Numbered from the stretch's first letter, positions 24,055 through 32,650 are shown. The stretch is DNA of 64,000 nucleotides from Actinomadura oligospora ATCC 43269 (GCF_000518265.1 NZ_JADG01000019.1:62001-126000); one strand, 5' to 3'. Program-made: numbers and translations. Notes: generated by a model not told the origin, from the sequence alone.

Positions 24055-25859
24055 GGCTGCCGGAACCCGAGCTGGAGGGGGCGCTGCGGTCCGCGATCGA
24101 GCAGGGCGTCCTGGCGCGGCCGGTCCGCGACCACCACGCCTTCCGGCGCGATCTCGTCCGGCAGGCGGTGTACGAGGACATGCTGCCGAGCGAGCGCACC
24201 CGCTTCCACCTGTGGTTCGGACGCGCGCTCCAGGCCGATCCGTCCCTGGCGCCACCTGATCACGTCCTGCCGCTGCTCGCCGCCCACTGGCAGGTCGCGG
24301 GTGAGCGCGAGGAGGCGCTCGCCGCCTGCCTGCGGGCCGCGCGGGCCGCCGCCGACATGCACGCCTACCCCGAGCAGCTGCGGATGCTCGAACGGGCCCT
24401 GACGCTCCTGCCTCCCGGCGCGGACCGGTCGCGTGCGCTGTCCCTCGCCGCCGCGGCGTGCCTGCACGCGGGCGAGGCCGGACGCGGCGTCGAGCTGGCG
24501 ACCGAGGCCCGGTCGCTGCTCGACCCGACCCGGGCCGATCCGTCCCCGGCCGACTCGTCCCCGGCCGACTCGTTCCGCCGCCGGGCCCTCCTGCTGGACC
24601 TGCGCAGCACGCTGGCCCACCGCCTCGGCGAGGACGGCCTGTCCGACCTGCGCGAGGGCGTCGCCCTCCTCGAGGACGGCCCGGACCGCGCCCGCCTGAC
24701 GTCCACGCTGGCGAACCGTCTCTACCTGATGGCCCGGTTCGACGAGGCCCGGACGCTCGCGTCCCGGGCGCTGGAGATGGACGGGGACGAACGCGTCCGG
24801 GCCTGGGCCCAGCTGACCCTCGCCGCCCTCGCGGCCCTGGACGGGGACCTTGACGAGACCGCGACCCGCACGGCCGAGGCCGAACGCCTGGTCCTCGCCT
24901 CGGGCGACGCCACGACCCGGTGCGTCGCGATCCTGTGCGAGGCGGACGCGCTGCACGCGATGGGCGAGGACGAGCGGGCCTGGGAGCACGCGCGGAAGGG
25001 CATCGAGACGGCCCGCGAGCACGGCCTCGTCCGCGACCAGGGAGCCGGGCTGACCGCCCTGGCGGCCGAGGCCCTGGTCACGCTCGGCCGCTGGCCCGAG
25101 GCCCGCGCCGTCCTCACCGCCTGCCTGGACCGGGATCCGCCGCCGCTGCTCCGCGCCCTCGCCCTCACCACCCTCGGCGGGATCGAGCTGGCCGCGGGCG
25201 ACACCGAGGCCGCGGCATCGGCCGCCGCGGAGGCGCGCCGGAACCTGAGCGCCACCTATGGCGGACGCATGTTCCAGCTGCGGCTGCTGGACCTCGAATG
25301 CGCCGTGGCGTCCGACCCGGACGCGCTGCTGGCGGACGTCCTGTCGGCTCCGGACCTGCTGGCCCACCCGCGCCAGGTATGGCCGCTGCTGGACACCGCG
25401 GCCCGCCGCACCAGGACGCATCGGCCCCGGATCCGGGCGCTGGCGGCGGACCTTCCCGTCGTCGGGCCCGTCCAGGAGGCGCATCGGCTGACCGTCCTGG
25501 CCGAAGTGGGCGACGCCTCCTGGCGGCATGCCGCCGACGCCTGGCGGTCGCTGAAGCACCCGCACCGCCTGGCGTACGCCCTCATGCGCGCGGGCTCGGT
25601 GGGGGAGGCGACCGCGTTGACCACGAGCCTGGGCGCGACCCCCTTCGCCTCCGAGACGTCGTTCCCGCCGCTGACGCCACGCGAGGTCGAAGTGCTCGGC
25701 CTGGTCGCGCTCGGCTACAGCAACCGCCGGATCGGCGAGCATCTGTTCATCTCCGGACGCACGGCCGGAGTGCACGTCTCCAACGTCCTCGCGAAACTCG
25801 AGGTCGCGTCGAGGACCGAGGCGGCGGCGGCGGCGCACCGGCTGAAACTCATCGGATGA
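24040..25859 (+). pseudogene. LAL-type LuxR regulator lacking its ATPase domain
   Basis: The frame encodes the C-terminal two thirds of a large LuxR-family (LAL) regulator. It begins within the end of the AAA-ATPase region (AARLPEPELEGALRSAIEQG), passes through long helical TPR-like repeats, and ends with a clean LuxR helix-turn-helix (LTPREVEVLGLVALGYSNRRIGE). Intact LALs are about 900 residues with an N-terminal Walker P-loop; here that part is absent. The frame runs upstream only as antisense of the MFS remnant, with no proper start. A truncated TPR-HTH protein could still be made from an internal start, but I treat it as a deletion remnant. Confidence 0.75.
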
Positions 25860-25934
25860 GTCCGGTCCGGGCAATTCGTGGCCGATGACGCGGTGGGGCC
25901 TGTGGGGGCCCTCCAGGCGCGTGAGAATGGGGAC

Positions 25935-27065
25935 GTGCTCACCGACCGGCTTCGGACGTGGATGGGGGAGACCCCACGGCTGCCCGCCTTCGTGTACGAC
26001 CTGGACGCGCTCGGCGCCCACGCGCGCCGCATCAGGGACGCGGTGCCGGTCGAGGTCTTCTACGCGGCGAAGGCCAATCCGGACGCGCCGGTCCTGCGGA
26101 CGCTCGCGCCGCACGTGGACGGGTTCGAGGTGGCCTCGGGGGGCGAGTTCCGGCACGTCCGGGACGTCCTGCCGGACGCGCGGCTGGCGTTCGGCGGTCC
26201 CGGAAAGACCGACTCCGAACTCGACCTCGACGCCGACCGCCTGCACGTCGAGTCGCCGTTCGAGCTCGCCCGGCTGGCCGCGAAGCGCCGAGAGGCGGAC
26301 GTGCTGCTGCGGGTGAACCTGGCGGTGGACCGGGAGGACGTCGCGCTCGCGATGTCCGGCCCGTTCGGGATGGACCCCGTCCTGATCGAGGAGTGCCACG
26401 CGATCCTGGCGTCCGCGCCGTGGCTGCGGCTGCGCGGCGTCCACGCGCACCTGGCCTCGGGCCTGGACGTCCCGGACGCGCTGGCCCAGTCCCGCGAGAT
26501 TCTGGACTGGGCGCGTCCGTGGGCGGAGAAGGCCGGGGTGGAGGATCCGGAGTTCAACCTGGGCGGCGGGATGGCGGTCGACTACGCGTCCCCGGCCCGG
26601 ACGTTCGACTGGGAGACCTACGGGCGGGAGATCGCGCGGCTCGTCCGTCCCGGTGAGACCCTGCGGATCGAGCCCGGACGGGCCGTCACCGCCTACTGCG
26701 GCTGGTACGTCACCGAGGTCCTGGACGTGAAGCCCGCGCACGGACGCTGGTACGCCGTCCTCCGCGGCGGGACCATGCACCTGCGGACCCCGGTGACCAA
26801 GCAGCACGACCAGCCGTTCACCGTCGTCCCCGGGCGGACGGGCGGCTCGGCGGCTCCGGCCGTGCGGGACGCGGAGATCACGCTGGTCGGGCAGCTGTGC
26901 ACGCCCAAGGACGTCTTCGCGCGCGATGTCCCCGTCGCCGAGATCGGCGTCGGGGACATCGTCGCTTTCGGCATGTCAGGCGCTTACGGCTGGAACATCT
27001 CGCATCGCGACTTCCTCATGCACGACCCGCCGGGGTTCCACTACTTGGTGAGCGAGGTGCCGTAA
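25935..27065 (+). CDS. Type III PLP-dependent decarboxylase (DAP/ornithine decarboxylase-like)
   Basis: A 376-residue alanine-racemase-fold decarboxylase. The PLP lysine is in YAAKAN near residue 41. The phosphate-binding glycine loop GGGMAVDY is near 213, the second-subunit motif CTPKD near 319, and SGAYGWNISHRDFLMH near the C-terminus. Relatives include decarboxylases of siderophore pathways (SbnH-type) as well as diaminopimelate decarboxylases, and substrate cannot be settled. No siderophore synthetase is nearby. GTG at 25935 is chosen because GAGAAT lies just upstream and the preceding codons look non-coding. Its end overlaps the convergent PPOX gene by 25 bp. Confidence 0.82.
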   Translation: MLTDRLRTWMGETPRLPAFVYDLDALGAHARRIRDAVPVEVFYAAKANPDAPVLRTLAPHVDGFEVASGGEFRHVRDVLPDARLAFGGPGKTDSELDLDADRLHVESPFELARLAAKRREADVLLRVNLAVDREDVALAMSGPFGMDPVLIEECHAILASAPWLRLRGVHAHLASGLDVPDALAQSREILDWARPWAEKAGVEDPEFNLGGGMAVDYASPARTFDWETYGREIARLVRPGETLRIEPGRAVTAYCGWYVTEVLDVKPAHGRWYAVLRGGTMHLRTPVTKQHDQPFTVVPGRTGGSAAPAVRDAEITLVGQLCTPKDVFARDVPVAEIGVGDIVAFGMSGAYGWNISHRDFLMHDPPGFHYLVSEVP

Positions 27066-27508
27066 AGGCGCTCGACGTGGAGGCGGATGACGACGCGGCG
27101 GTCCTTCACCATCTGCCCGAGGAAGGCCGCCTCGTCCGCCGGATCCGGAAAGCCGCCCATCATGTCCAGCAATTCGCGGGAGACCGCGTCGCCCGGCTCC
27201 GCGGCGACGTCCGACAACTCCGCGGTCCCTTCGGCGACGGCGAACGCCATGAAGTCCTCACTGGAGACATAGAGGGACGTTCGCGGGTTGTTCCGCAACT
27301 GCCGGACCTTGAGCCGGTCCGCCGTGGTCGAGATGCGGACGATCCGCTCCTTCTCGTCCCAGGAGAAGACGACCGTGGACATGTGCGGGTGCCCGCTGCG
27401 CTTCACCGTCGCCAGAGTTCCGAAAGTGGTCGCGCCGATCAGTTCGGACGCCTCCTCGTCCGAAAGCGCGACGGGTGCGGGTCCATCTCCGGGGCCATAG
27501 GCGGTCAT
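27041..27508 (-). CDS. PPOX-class F420/flavin-dependent oxidoreductase
   Basis: A 155-residue split-barrel protein of the pyridoxamine-5'-phosphate-oxidase superfamily. The motif GTLATVKRSGHPHMSTV is typical of actinobacterial F420-dependent members, followed by RISTTADRLKVRQLRNNPR for cofactor phosphate contact. Start ATG at 27508 with GGGAGA upstream; an in-frame ATG further upstream would overlap the MFS gene. It lies 19 bp after the MFS gene on the same strand, so they are probably co-transcribed. The substrate is unknown. Confidence 0.87.
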   Translation of the reverse strand: MTAYGPGDGPAPVALSDEEASELIGATTFGTLATVKRSGHPHMSTVVFSWDEKERIVRISTTADRLKVRQLRNNPRTSLYVSSEDFMAFAVAEGTAELSDVAAEPGDAVSRELLDMMGGFPDPADEAAFLGQMVKDRRVVIRLHVERLYGTSLTK

Positions 27509-27527
27509 CGTGGTTTCTCCCTTTTCC

Positions 27528-28961
27528 TTAGAGCTCAACGGTTGCGGGGGCCGGGGCCGGGGCCTCGGCGGGGGACGGCTCGGACGCGGGCGTCACCCGG
27601 CGCAGGACGACCAGCGACAGGACGATCCCGGCGGTCAGCAGCCCGGCGCCGGCCCAGAAGGCGACGTGGTAGCCGTGCGTGAGCGCGGCGCGAGACGTCC
27701 CGCCGGTGTTCGCGGCGGCGACGGCCGACAGGGCCGCGACGCCGAGGGCCGCGCCGATCTGCTGCGTCGTGTTGAAGACGCCCGACACCACTCCGGCGTC
27801 CTCGGGCTTCGCGCCGGACATGCCGAGCCCGGTGAGCGACGGCATCACGAGCCCGAACCCGCCCGACAGCAGCATGAGCGGCAGCAGGTCCGTCGCGAAG
27901 TGCCCGTCCACGGGGACGCGGGCGAGCAGCAGCCGCGCGGCGAGCAACAGGACGAGCCCGGTCACGAGGACGGTCCGGGCCCCGAGCCGGTCGATCAGCC
28001 GCGCCGCGACGAAGAGCGACACGACGGCGATCGCGCCCGCCGCGGGAAGCATCGCGAGCCCGGTCTCGGACGCGTTGTAGCGCAGGACGTTCTGCATGTA
28101 GAGCGCGACCATGACCTGGAAGCTGAACAACGCGGCCAGGACGACGAACTGGACGAGGTTCGCGCCCCAGACGTTCCGGTCGCGCAGCACGCGCAGCGGC
28201 ATCAGCGGGACGGCCGCGGTGGTCTGCCGGGCGACGAACCCGCCGAGGAGCGCCAGCGCCCCGAGACCGAGGCCGAGCGTCCGGAGCCCCCAGCCCGCGG
28301 ACTCGGTCTGGACGATCGTGTAGACGCCGAGCATGCTCCCGGCGGTCACCAGCGCCCCGCCGAGCACGTCCGCGCCCGCCGCGAACCCGAGGCCCCGGCC
28401 GGACGGCAGGTACCGCAGCGCGGCGAGGACCGTGGCCAGCCCGAGCGGAAGGTTGATCAGGAAGATCCAGTGCCAGTTCAGCGCGTCGGTGAGCACCCCG
28501 CCCAGGACCTGCCCGAGGGACGCGCCGACCGCGCCGGTGAACGCGAAGGCCGACAGCGCGCGGTTCCGCTCGGCGGGCGCGGAGTACAGCGTGGTGATCA
28601 TGCCGAGCGCGACCGCCGAGGTCAGCGCGCCGCCGACGCCCTGGGCGAACCGCGCCGCGATCAGTGTCGCGGGGCCGGTGGCCGCCGCGCACACCGCCGA
28701 GGCGAGGGTGAACACCGCGATCCCGGCGACGAACACGGCCCGTCGTCCGGCCAGGTCGCCCAGCCTGCCCGCCAGCAGCAGCAGGCCGCCGAACGCGATC
28801 ACGTAGCCGTTGACGACCCAGGTCAGCCCCGCGTCGCCGAGCCCGAGGTCGCGCTGCATCGCCGGCAGCGCGACCGTCACGATCGACCCGTCCAAGATGA
28901 TCATCAGCGGACCGGCGCACAGCACGGCCAGCGCCAGGGCCCGTGATCGAACGCTCTCCAT
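27528..28961 (-). CDS. DHA2-family MFS drug transporter
   Basis: A 477-residue, 14-helix proton antiporter. Helix 1 contains LDGSIVTVALPAMQRDLG, followed by GRLGDLAGRRAVF (motif A) and ALGQVLGG-like motif C (SLGQVLGGVLTD). These are standard for multidrug and antibiotic exporters. ATG at 28961 follows GAGGAG. It probably leads an operon with the PPOX gene, a pairing that suggests export plus reduction of a toxic small molecule. Upstream is an AT-rich promoter containing a short palindrome. No dedicated regulator is adjacent. Confidence 0.9.
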   Translation of the reverse strand: MESVRSRALALAVLCAGPLMIILDGSIVTVALPAMQRDLGLGDAGLTWVVNGYVIAFGGLLLLAGRLGDLAGRRAVFVAGIAVFTLASAVCAAATGPATLIAARFAQGVGGALTSAVALGMITTLYSAPAERNRALSAFAFTGAVGASLGQVLGGVLTDALNWHWIFLINLPLGLATVLAALRYLPSGRGLGFAAGADVLGGALVTAGSMLGVYTIVQTESAGWGLRTLGLGLGALALLGGFVARQTTAAVPLMPLRVLRDRNVWGANLVQFVVLAALFSFQVMVALYMQNVLRYNASETGLAMLPAAGAIAVVSLFVAARLIDRLGARTVLVTGLVLLLAARLLLARVPVDGHFATDLLPLMLLSGGFGLVMPSLTGLGMSGAKPEDAGVVSGVFNTTQQIGAALGVAALSAVAAANTGGTSRAALTHGYHVAFWAGAGLLTAGIVLSLVVLRRVTPASEPSPAEAPAPAPATVEL

Positions 28962-29044
28962 CAACTCTCCTCAGGCGACGCCCGCCGGTCCGGCGCGAAC
29001 GGCCGGACCCGGCCGCGCCCGGTCGGCGCGACAGGAGAGACGTT

Positions 29045-29060
29045 AACAGATAGTTCTGTT
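29045..29060. promoter_or_regulatory. Palindrome in the MFS promoter
   Basis: AACAGATAGTTCTGTT, a perfect 6-bp-arm dyad with 4-bp spacer, lies in the unusually AT-rich region 84-99 bp before the MFS start. It is a probable operator; the regulator is not identified. Confidence 0.55.
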
Positions 29061-29105
29061 GTAGACGATATGTATCCGATCTAGATTATTGGCGAGTGTC
29101 CGGCT

Positions 29106-29768
29106 TCACGGGCGCGGGCGGGACGGCGCGGCGGCCTCCAGGGCGTCGACGGAGCCGGACATGATCGTCCGGAGGTGCGCGGTGATGTGCTCGACCGGCC
29201 AGTCCCACCAGGCGATCTCCAGGAGGCGGGCGACGTCCTCGGGCGCGAAGCGGGTGCGGATGAGCCGCGCCGGGTTGCCGCCGACGATCCCGTAGTCGGG
29301 GACGTCCGAGGTGACCACCGCGCCGGACCCGACGATCGCGCCGTGCCCGATCCGGACGCCCGGCATGACCGTCGCGCCGTTCCCGAGCCAGACGTCGTTG
29401 CCGACGACGGTGTCGCCGCGGTTCGGCAGGCCGGTGAGCAGGTCGAAGTGCTCGGCCCACGCGCCGCCCATGGTCGGGAACGGGAAGGTCGACGGGCCGT
29501 CCATGCGGTGGTTGGCGCCGTTCATGATGAACCGCACGCCGGTCGCCAGCGCGCAGAACCTGCCGATGACCAGCCTCTCCGGCCCGTAGTGGTACAGGAC
29601 GTTGCGGGTCTCGAAGGCCGTCGCGTCGTCCGGGTCGTCGTAGTAGGAGTACTCGCCGACCTCGATCAGCGGGGACGTCACCAGCGGCCGGAGCAGCACC
29701 ACCCGCGGCTGCCCGGGCATCGGGTGCAGCACGTCCGGATCGGTCGGCAGGGCGTTCGGGGCGGTCAT
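29106..29768 (-). CDS. Vat/CatB-type xenobiotic acetyltransferase
   Basis: A 220-residue left-handed beta-helix acyltransferase. Characteristic pieces are YSYYDDP near residue 40, FIMNGANHRMDG with the catalytic His near 85, and hexapeptide repeats GNDVWLGNGATVMPGVRIGHGAIVGSGAVVT. The C-terminus contains PARLIRTRF and WWDWP, all typical of CatB/Vat proteins that acetylate chloramphenicol or streptogramin A. Actual resistance activity is unproven; many chromosomal homologues are of unknown substrate. ATG at 29768 has GGAG 5 nt upstream. It is divergent from a TetR gene, with an inverted repeat between. Confidence 0.88.
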   Translation of the reverse strand: MTAPNALPTDPDVLHPMPGQPRVVLLRPLVTSPLIEVGEYSYYDDPDDATAFETRNVLYHYGPERLVIGRFCALATGVRFIMNGANHRMDGPSTFPFPTMGGAWAEHFDLLTGLPNRGDTVVGNDVWLGNGATVMPGVRIGHGAIVGSGAVVTSDVPDYGIVGGNPARLIRTRFAPEDVARLLEIAWWDWPVEHITAHLRTIMSGSVDALEAAAPSRPRP

Positions 29769-29778
29769 CGGCACTCCA

Positions 29779-29802
29779 TTAATGCGACAAGTGATGCATT
29801 AA
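29779..29802. promoter_or_regulatory. Inverted repeat between acetyltransferase and TetR genes
   Basis: TTAATGC at 29779-29785 and GCATTAA at 29796-29802 form a perfect 7-bp inverted repeat with a 10-bp spacer. Its right arm overlaps TAAGAT (29800-29805), the TetR -10-like box. Binding there would repress the TetR gene and the divergent acetyltransferase. Confidence 0.75.
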
Positions 29803-29811
29803 GATGCTGGC

Positions 29812-30450
29812 ATGACCTCGTCCAGCGAGCAAACCCGTCCAGGAGACCCCGGGGACGGCGCGCCACGACGCCGCCCGGGTGGACGGACCGAACGTGTTCG
29901 CACGCAGGTGCTCGACGCGGTGCAGGCCGAACTCGCCGAGAACGGGTACGACGCGCTGACGATCGACGGTGTCGCGGCCCGCGCGGGCGTGCACCGCGCG
30001 ACGGTCTACCGGCGCTGGCGCGACATCGGCGGCCTGCTCGCGGACGTCTTCGACGCGGCGAGCGACGATGACTGGCAGCCCGCCGACACCGGCTCGCTCC
30101 AGGGCGACCTCACGGCCCTGAACGAGGAGAGCCAGGTGGCGCTGACCGCGCAGCCGCCGCTCGTGTCCGCGCTGATCGCCGCGTCCTTCCGCTCCGACGA
30201 GGCCGCGCGCGGCGTCCGCGAGCTGTGGGAGGACCGCTACACCCGCTGCGAGGTGATCGTCGCGCGGGCCGTCGAGCGCGGCGAGATCCCACCGGGCACG
30301 GACGCGCGGCAGCTGCTCATCGCCGCCACCGCCCCGGTCTACCACCGGCTCGTCCTGCTCCGGACGCCGCCCGACCCGGACCTCCCCGCGCACGCGGCGA
30401 GGACGGCCGTCCTCGCCGCCACCGCCGGAGCCTTCGCCACGAGCGACTAG
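29812..30450 (+). CDS. TetR-family regulator of the acetyltransferase
   Basis: A 212-residue TetR repressor. After a basic, disordered 25-residue leader, the helix-turn-helix (ALTIDGVAARAGVHRATVYRRW) spans about 46-67. The C-terminal domain resembles the TetR_C_11 group (AASDDDWQPADTGSL). TAAGAT is 6 nt before the ATG, so a leaderless start is likely. Its only close divergent neighbour is the CatB/Vat-like acetyltransferase, the probable target. Confidence 0.9.
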   Translation: MTSSSEQTRPGDPGDGAPRRRPGGRTERVRTQVLDAVQAELAENGYDALTIDGVAARAGVHRATVYRRWRDIGGLLADVFDAASDDDWQPADTGSLQGDLTALNEESQVALTAQPPLVSALIAASFRSDEAARGVRELWEDRYTRCEVIVARAVERGEIPPGTDARQLLIAATAPVYHRLVLLRTPPDPDLPAHAARTAVLAATAGAFATSD

Positions 30451-30542
30451 GAACGCCCAGGCTGCGGCACGCGCGCTCGCCGCGTCTGTCGGCCGTCGCG
30501 TCCGCTGGTCGGTGCCCGCGCGGGCGCTGCGGGGTTGGGGTT

Positions 30543-31031
30543 CTAGAGGGCGCGCTCGCGGGTGCGGCGGGCCGAGGTGGACGCGACGGGTTCGGCGAGC
30601 AGCCCGGTGGCCAGGCGGTTCATCGCGCGGAGGAAGACCTCGCGCTCGTCCTCGGGTAGCGCGTTCAGCACCTCGGCGTGGACGGAGTCCACGATCTCCT
30701 GGCTCCGCGCGGCGACCTCGGCGCCCTTGTCGGTGACCGCGATGACGCGGGCCCGCCGGTCCCTGGAGGACGGGCGGCGCTCGGCCAGGCCGCCGTGCTC
30801 CAGCGCGTCCACGGTGCTGACCATCGTGGTCTTGTCCATGTCGCCGATCTCGGCCAGCTGGTTCTGGGTGCGCTCCTCCTCCTGGGCGTGGACGAGGACG
30901 CAGTGCATGCGCGCGGTCAGGCCGATCTCGGCGAGCGCCGCCGCCATCCGCGTCCGCAGGACGTGCCCGGTGTGGTCGAGCAGGAACGAGACGTCGGGCG
31001 TGACGCCGGAGGTGGGTGCGAGAGAGGTCAT
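30543..31031 (-). CDS. MarR-family regulator
   Basis: A 162-residue winged-helix repressor with the MarR core QLAEIGDMDKTTMVSTVDAL (recognition helix) and the wing RRPSSRDRRARVIAVTDKG. TAGAAT lies 6 nt before the ATG, and a 15-bp dyad at 31051-31065 stands just upstream of that box, indicating autoregulation. The only divergent neighbour is the trpS leader. Control of trpS by this MarR is possible but not needed to explain the attenuator. Effector unknown. Confidence 0.9.
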   Translation of the reverse strand: MTSLAPTSGVTPDVSFLLDHTGHVLRTRMAAALAEIGLTARMHCVLVHAQEEERTQNQLAEIGDMDKTTMVSTVDALEHGGLAERRPSSRDRRARVIAVTDKGAEVAARSQEIVDSVHAEVLNALPEDEREVFLRAMNRLATGLLAEPVASTSARRTRERAL

Positions 31032-31050
31032 GCCCCCATTCTAGTTCCGT

Positions 31051-31065
31051 AGCGGATTATCCGCT
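31051..31065. promoter_or_regulatory. MarR operator
   Basis: AGCGGA-TTA-TCCGCT is a perfect 6-bp-arm palindrome 20-34 bp upstream of the marR ATG and about 45 bp upstream of the trp leader -10. It is the expected size for a MarR dimer site. Confidence 0.7.
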
Positions 31066-31120
31066 TTTGTGTTGATCACAGGTCTGGGCAGCGGCGCGCC
31101 CGGCCGGGTACGCTGAGGCC

Positions 31121-31168
31121 ATGCATCTCAGCGTCTGTCTTGGTTGGTGGCCGTCCTCGGACGGCTGA
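31121..31168 (+). CDS. Trp leader peptide (MHLSVCLGWWPSSDG)
   Basis: A 15-codon ORF with two consecutive Trp codons (TGG TGG at 31145-31150), upstream of tryptophanyl-tRNA synthetase. TACGCT at 31109-31114 lies 6 nt before the ATG and there is no ribosome binding site, so the leader mRNA is probably leaderless. The Trp codons sit directly against the 5' arm of the first hairpin. Ribosome stalling there under low Trp-tRNA would free the antiterminator strand. The peptide itself needs no function. Confidence 0.88.
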   Translation: MHLSVCLGWWPSSDG

Positions 31169-31258
31169 CCAGGCGTACGCGCAGGCCGTCCGAGTACCGG
31201 GCGGCCTTTCTCCTTTTCGAGGGGTCCGCCCTGAGAACCGCCCTCGAAGGAGAAGAGC
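31150..31258 (+). promoter_or_regulatory. Trp-type transcription attenuator upstream of trpS
   Basis: Four competing segments are visible. Hairpin 1:2 is 31150-31155 with 31160-31165. The antiterminator 2:3 is a perfect 10-bp pairing of 31156-31165 with 31185-31194. The terminator 3:4 pairs 31183-31192 with 31198-31207 (10 bp, one G-U), followed by a U-rich run to 31217. The 2:3 and 3:4 forms exclude each other. A further pairing, 31210-31213 and 31216-31223 with 31241-31252, covers the AAGGAG ribosome binding site of trpS. Classical attenuation of trp and trpS genes is known in actinobacteria; the ribosome-site hairpin is an added observation. Confidence 0.85.
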
Positions 31259-32284
31259 ATGACCCTCACCACCCCCGAACTCTCGGAACTCGTCGCCGGC
31301 GACGCCGCGCGGCACCGCGTCCTGACCGGTGACCGCCCGACCGGCCCCCTCCATCTCGGCCACTACTTCGGCACCCTGGAGAACCGCGTCACGCTGCAGC
31401 GCGCGGGCGTCGAGGTCTTCGTGATCATCCCCGACTACCAGGTGCTCACCGACCGGGACGTGGCCGACCGGCTGGAGGAGAACGTCCTCGGCCTGATCGC
31501 CGACTATCTGGCCGTCGGCATCGACCCGGCCACCGCGACGATCTTCACGCACTCGGCCGTCCCGGCGCTGAACCAGTTGTTCCTGCCGTTCCTGTCGCTG
31601 GTCTCGGTGCCGGAGCTGAGCCGGAACCCGACCGTCAAGGACGAGATCGAGCACTCCCGGCAGAGCGCGGTCAGCGGGCTGATGTTCACCTACCCCGTCC
31701 ACCAGGCCGCCGACATCCTGTTCTGCAAGGCCGACCTGGTGCCGGTGGGCCGCGACCAGGCCCCGCACCTGGAGGTCACCCGGACGGTCGCGCGCCGCTT
31801 CAACGAGCGGTACGGCCAGGTCTTCCCGGTGCCGGAGTGCCTCCTGTCCGACGTCCCGCTGCTGCTCGGCACCGACGGCCAGAAGATGAGCAAGTCGCGC
31901 GGCAACGCGATCGCGCTGTCCTCGACGGCGGACGAGGTCGCGCGCCTGGTCAAGCGGGCCAAGACCGACGCCGACCGGCACATCGCCTACGCGCCGGAGA
32001 CCCGTCCCGAGGTGTCGAACCTGGTGCGGCTCGCCGCGCTCGCCCAGGGGCGCGCGCCGGAGGAGGTCGCGGCGGAGATCGGCGACCGCGGCGCGGCCGA
32101 GCTCAAGCGGGTCGTCACCGAGTCGGTGAACGAGTTCCTGCGTCCGATCCGGGAGCGCCGGGCCGCGTTCGCCGCCGACCCCGGGCAGCTGCGGGCCATC
32201 CTCGCCGCGGGCAACGCGCGCGCGAACGAGATCGCAGGAACCACGCTGGCCGAGGTCCGGAAGGCCATGGCGATGACGTACTAG
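31259..32284 (+). CDS. trpS: Tryptophanyl-tRNA synthetase
   Basis: A 341-residue class I aminoacyl-tRNA synthetase that charges tRNA-Trp. The HIGH-type motif is HLGH near residue 33 (GPLHLGHYFGT) and the KMSKS loop KMSKSRGN is near 209. The C-terminal anticodon-binding helices end at residue 341. AAGGAG lies 7 nt before the ATG, inside a hairpin of the leader. Control by a Trp-Trp leader peptide suggests this copy responds to tryptophan supply. Some actinomycetes also have a second trpS; whether one exists here cannot be seen. Confidence 0.96.
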   Translation: MTLTTPELSELVAGDAARHRVLTGDRPTGPLHLGHYFGTLENRVTLQRAGVEVFVIIPDYQVLTDRDVADRLEENVLGLIADYLAVGIDPATATIFTHSAVPALNQLFLPFLSLVSVPELSRNPTVKDEIEHSRQSAVSGLMFTYPVHQAADILFCKADLVPVGRDQAPHLEVTRTVARRFNERYGQVFPVPECLLSDVPLLLGTDGQKMSKSRGNAIALSSTADEVARLVKRAKTDADRHIAYAPETRPEVSNLVRLAALAQGRAPEEVAAEIGDRGAAELKRVVTESVNEFLRPIRERRAAFAADPGQLRAILAAGNARANEIAGTTLAEVRKAMAMTY

Positions 32285-32478
32285 GCGATGGTGTCGATGC
32301 GGGCGAGGAAGTCGGGACGTCCGAGCAGGCCGGACAGTGCGGGCATGACGGCCGGTGGAGGGCCAGGCCGTACGCGAGGTGGGCCCGCACGCCGTCCGCC
32401 CGGCCGGAGCGCGCGGGCGATGTTGGCGAACGCGGCGACGGGATCGGCGAAGAACATCACGCCGAACCGGCTGTTGGA
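32281..32478 (-). pseudogene. SAM-dependent methyltransferase remnant
   Basis: Leftward sequence ending at TAG (32281-32283, overlapping the trpS stop) encodes SRFGVMFFADPVAAFANIAR ALRPGG, the post-motif segment of a class I methyltransferase. It is followed by ALSGLLGRPDFLARID, a usual C-terminal type of sequence. The SAM-binding N-terminal half is absent and the intervening part is shortened, so only a scar remains. The rest of the interval to 32650 shows no supported gene. Confidence 0.6.
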
Positions 32479-32650
32479 GCGGCGTCAAGCCCTCGGGTGT
32501 CGGTGCTGGTGGGGGCCGTGAATCCCTCGCTCGGGGCACGACGGGGCGCGACCTGCGGGGGAGGCGGATGGTGATCACGGGGGAGGTGTGCCGGACGGGC
32601 GCGGCCCGAGGCTTGGGGACGTCGAGAAGCCCCGAACCCGGGAGAGGGTC

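Noticed and set aside
25878-25934. Upstream extension of the PLP decarboxylase
   Set aside because: The additional codons lack family similarity, and the promoter-like GAGAAT lies within them.
23451-26807. Minus-strand open frame of over 1100 codons
   Set aside because: It runs antisense to the LuxR remnant and the PLP decarboxylase and is composed of Arg/Gly/Val low-complexity sequence; an artefact of GC-rich third positions.
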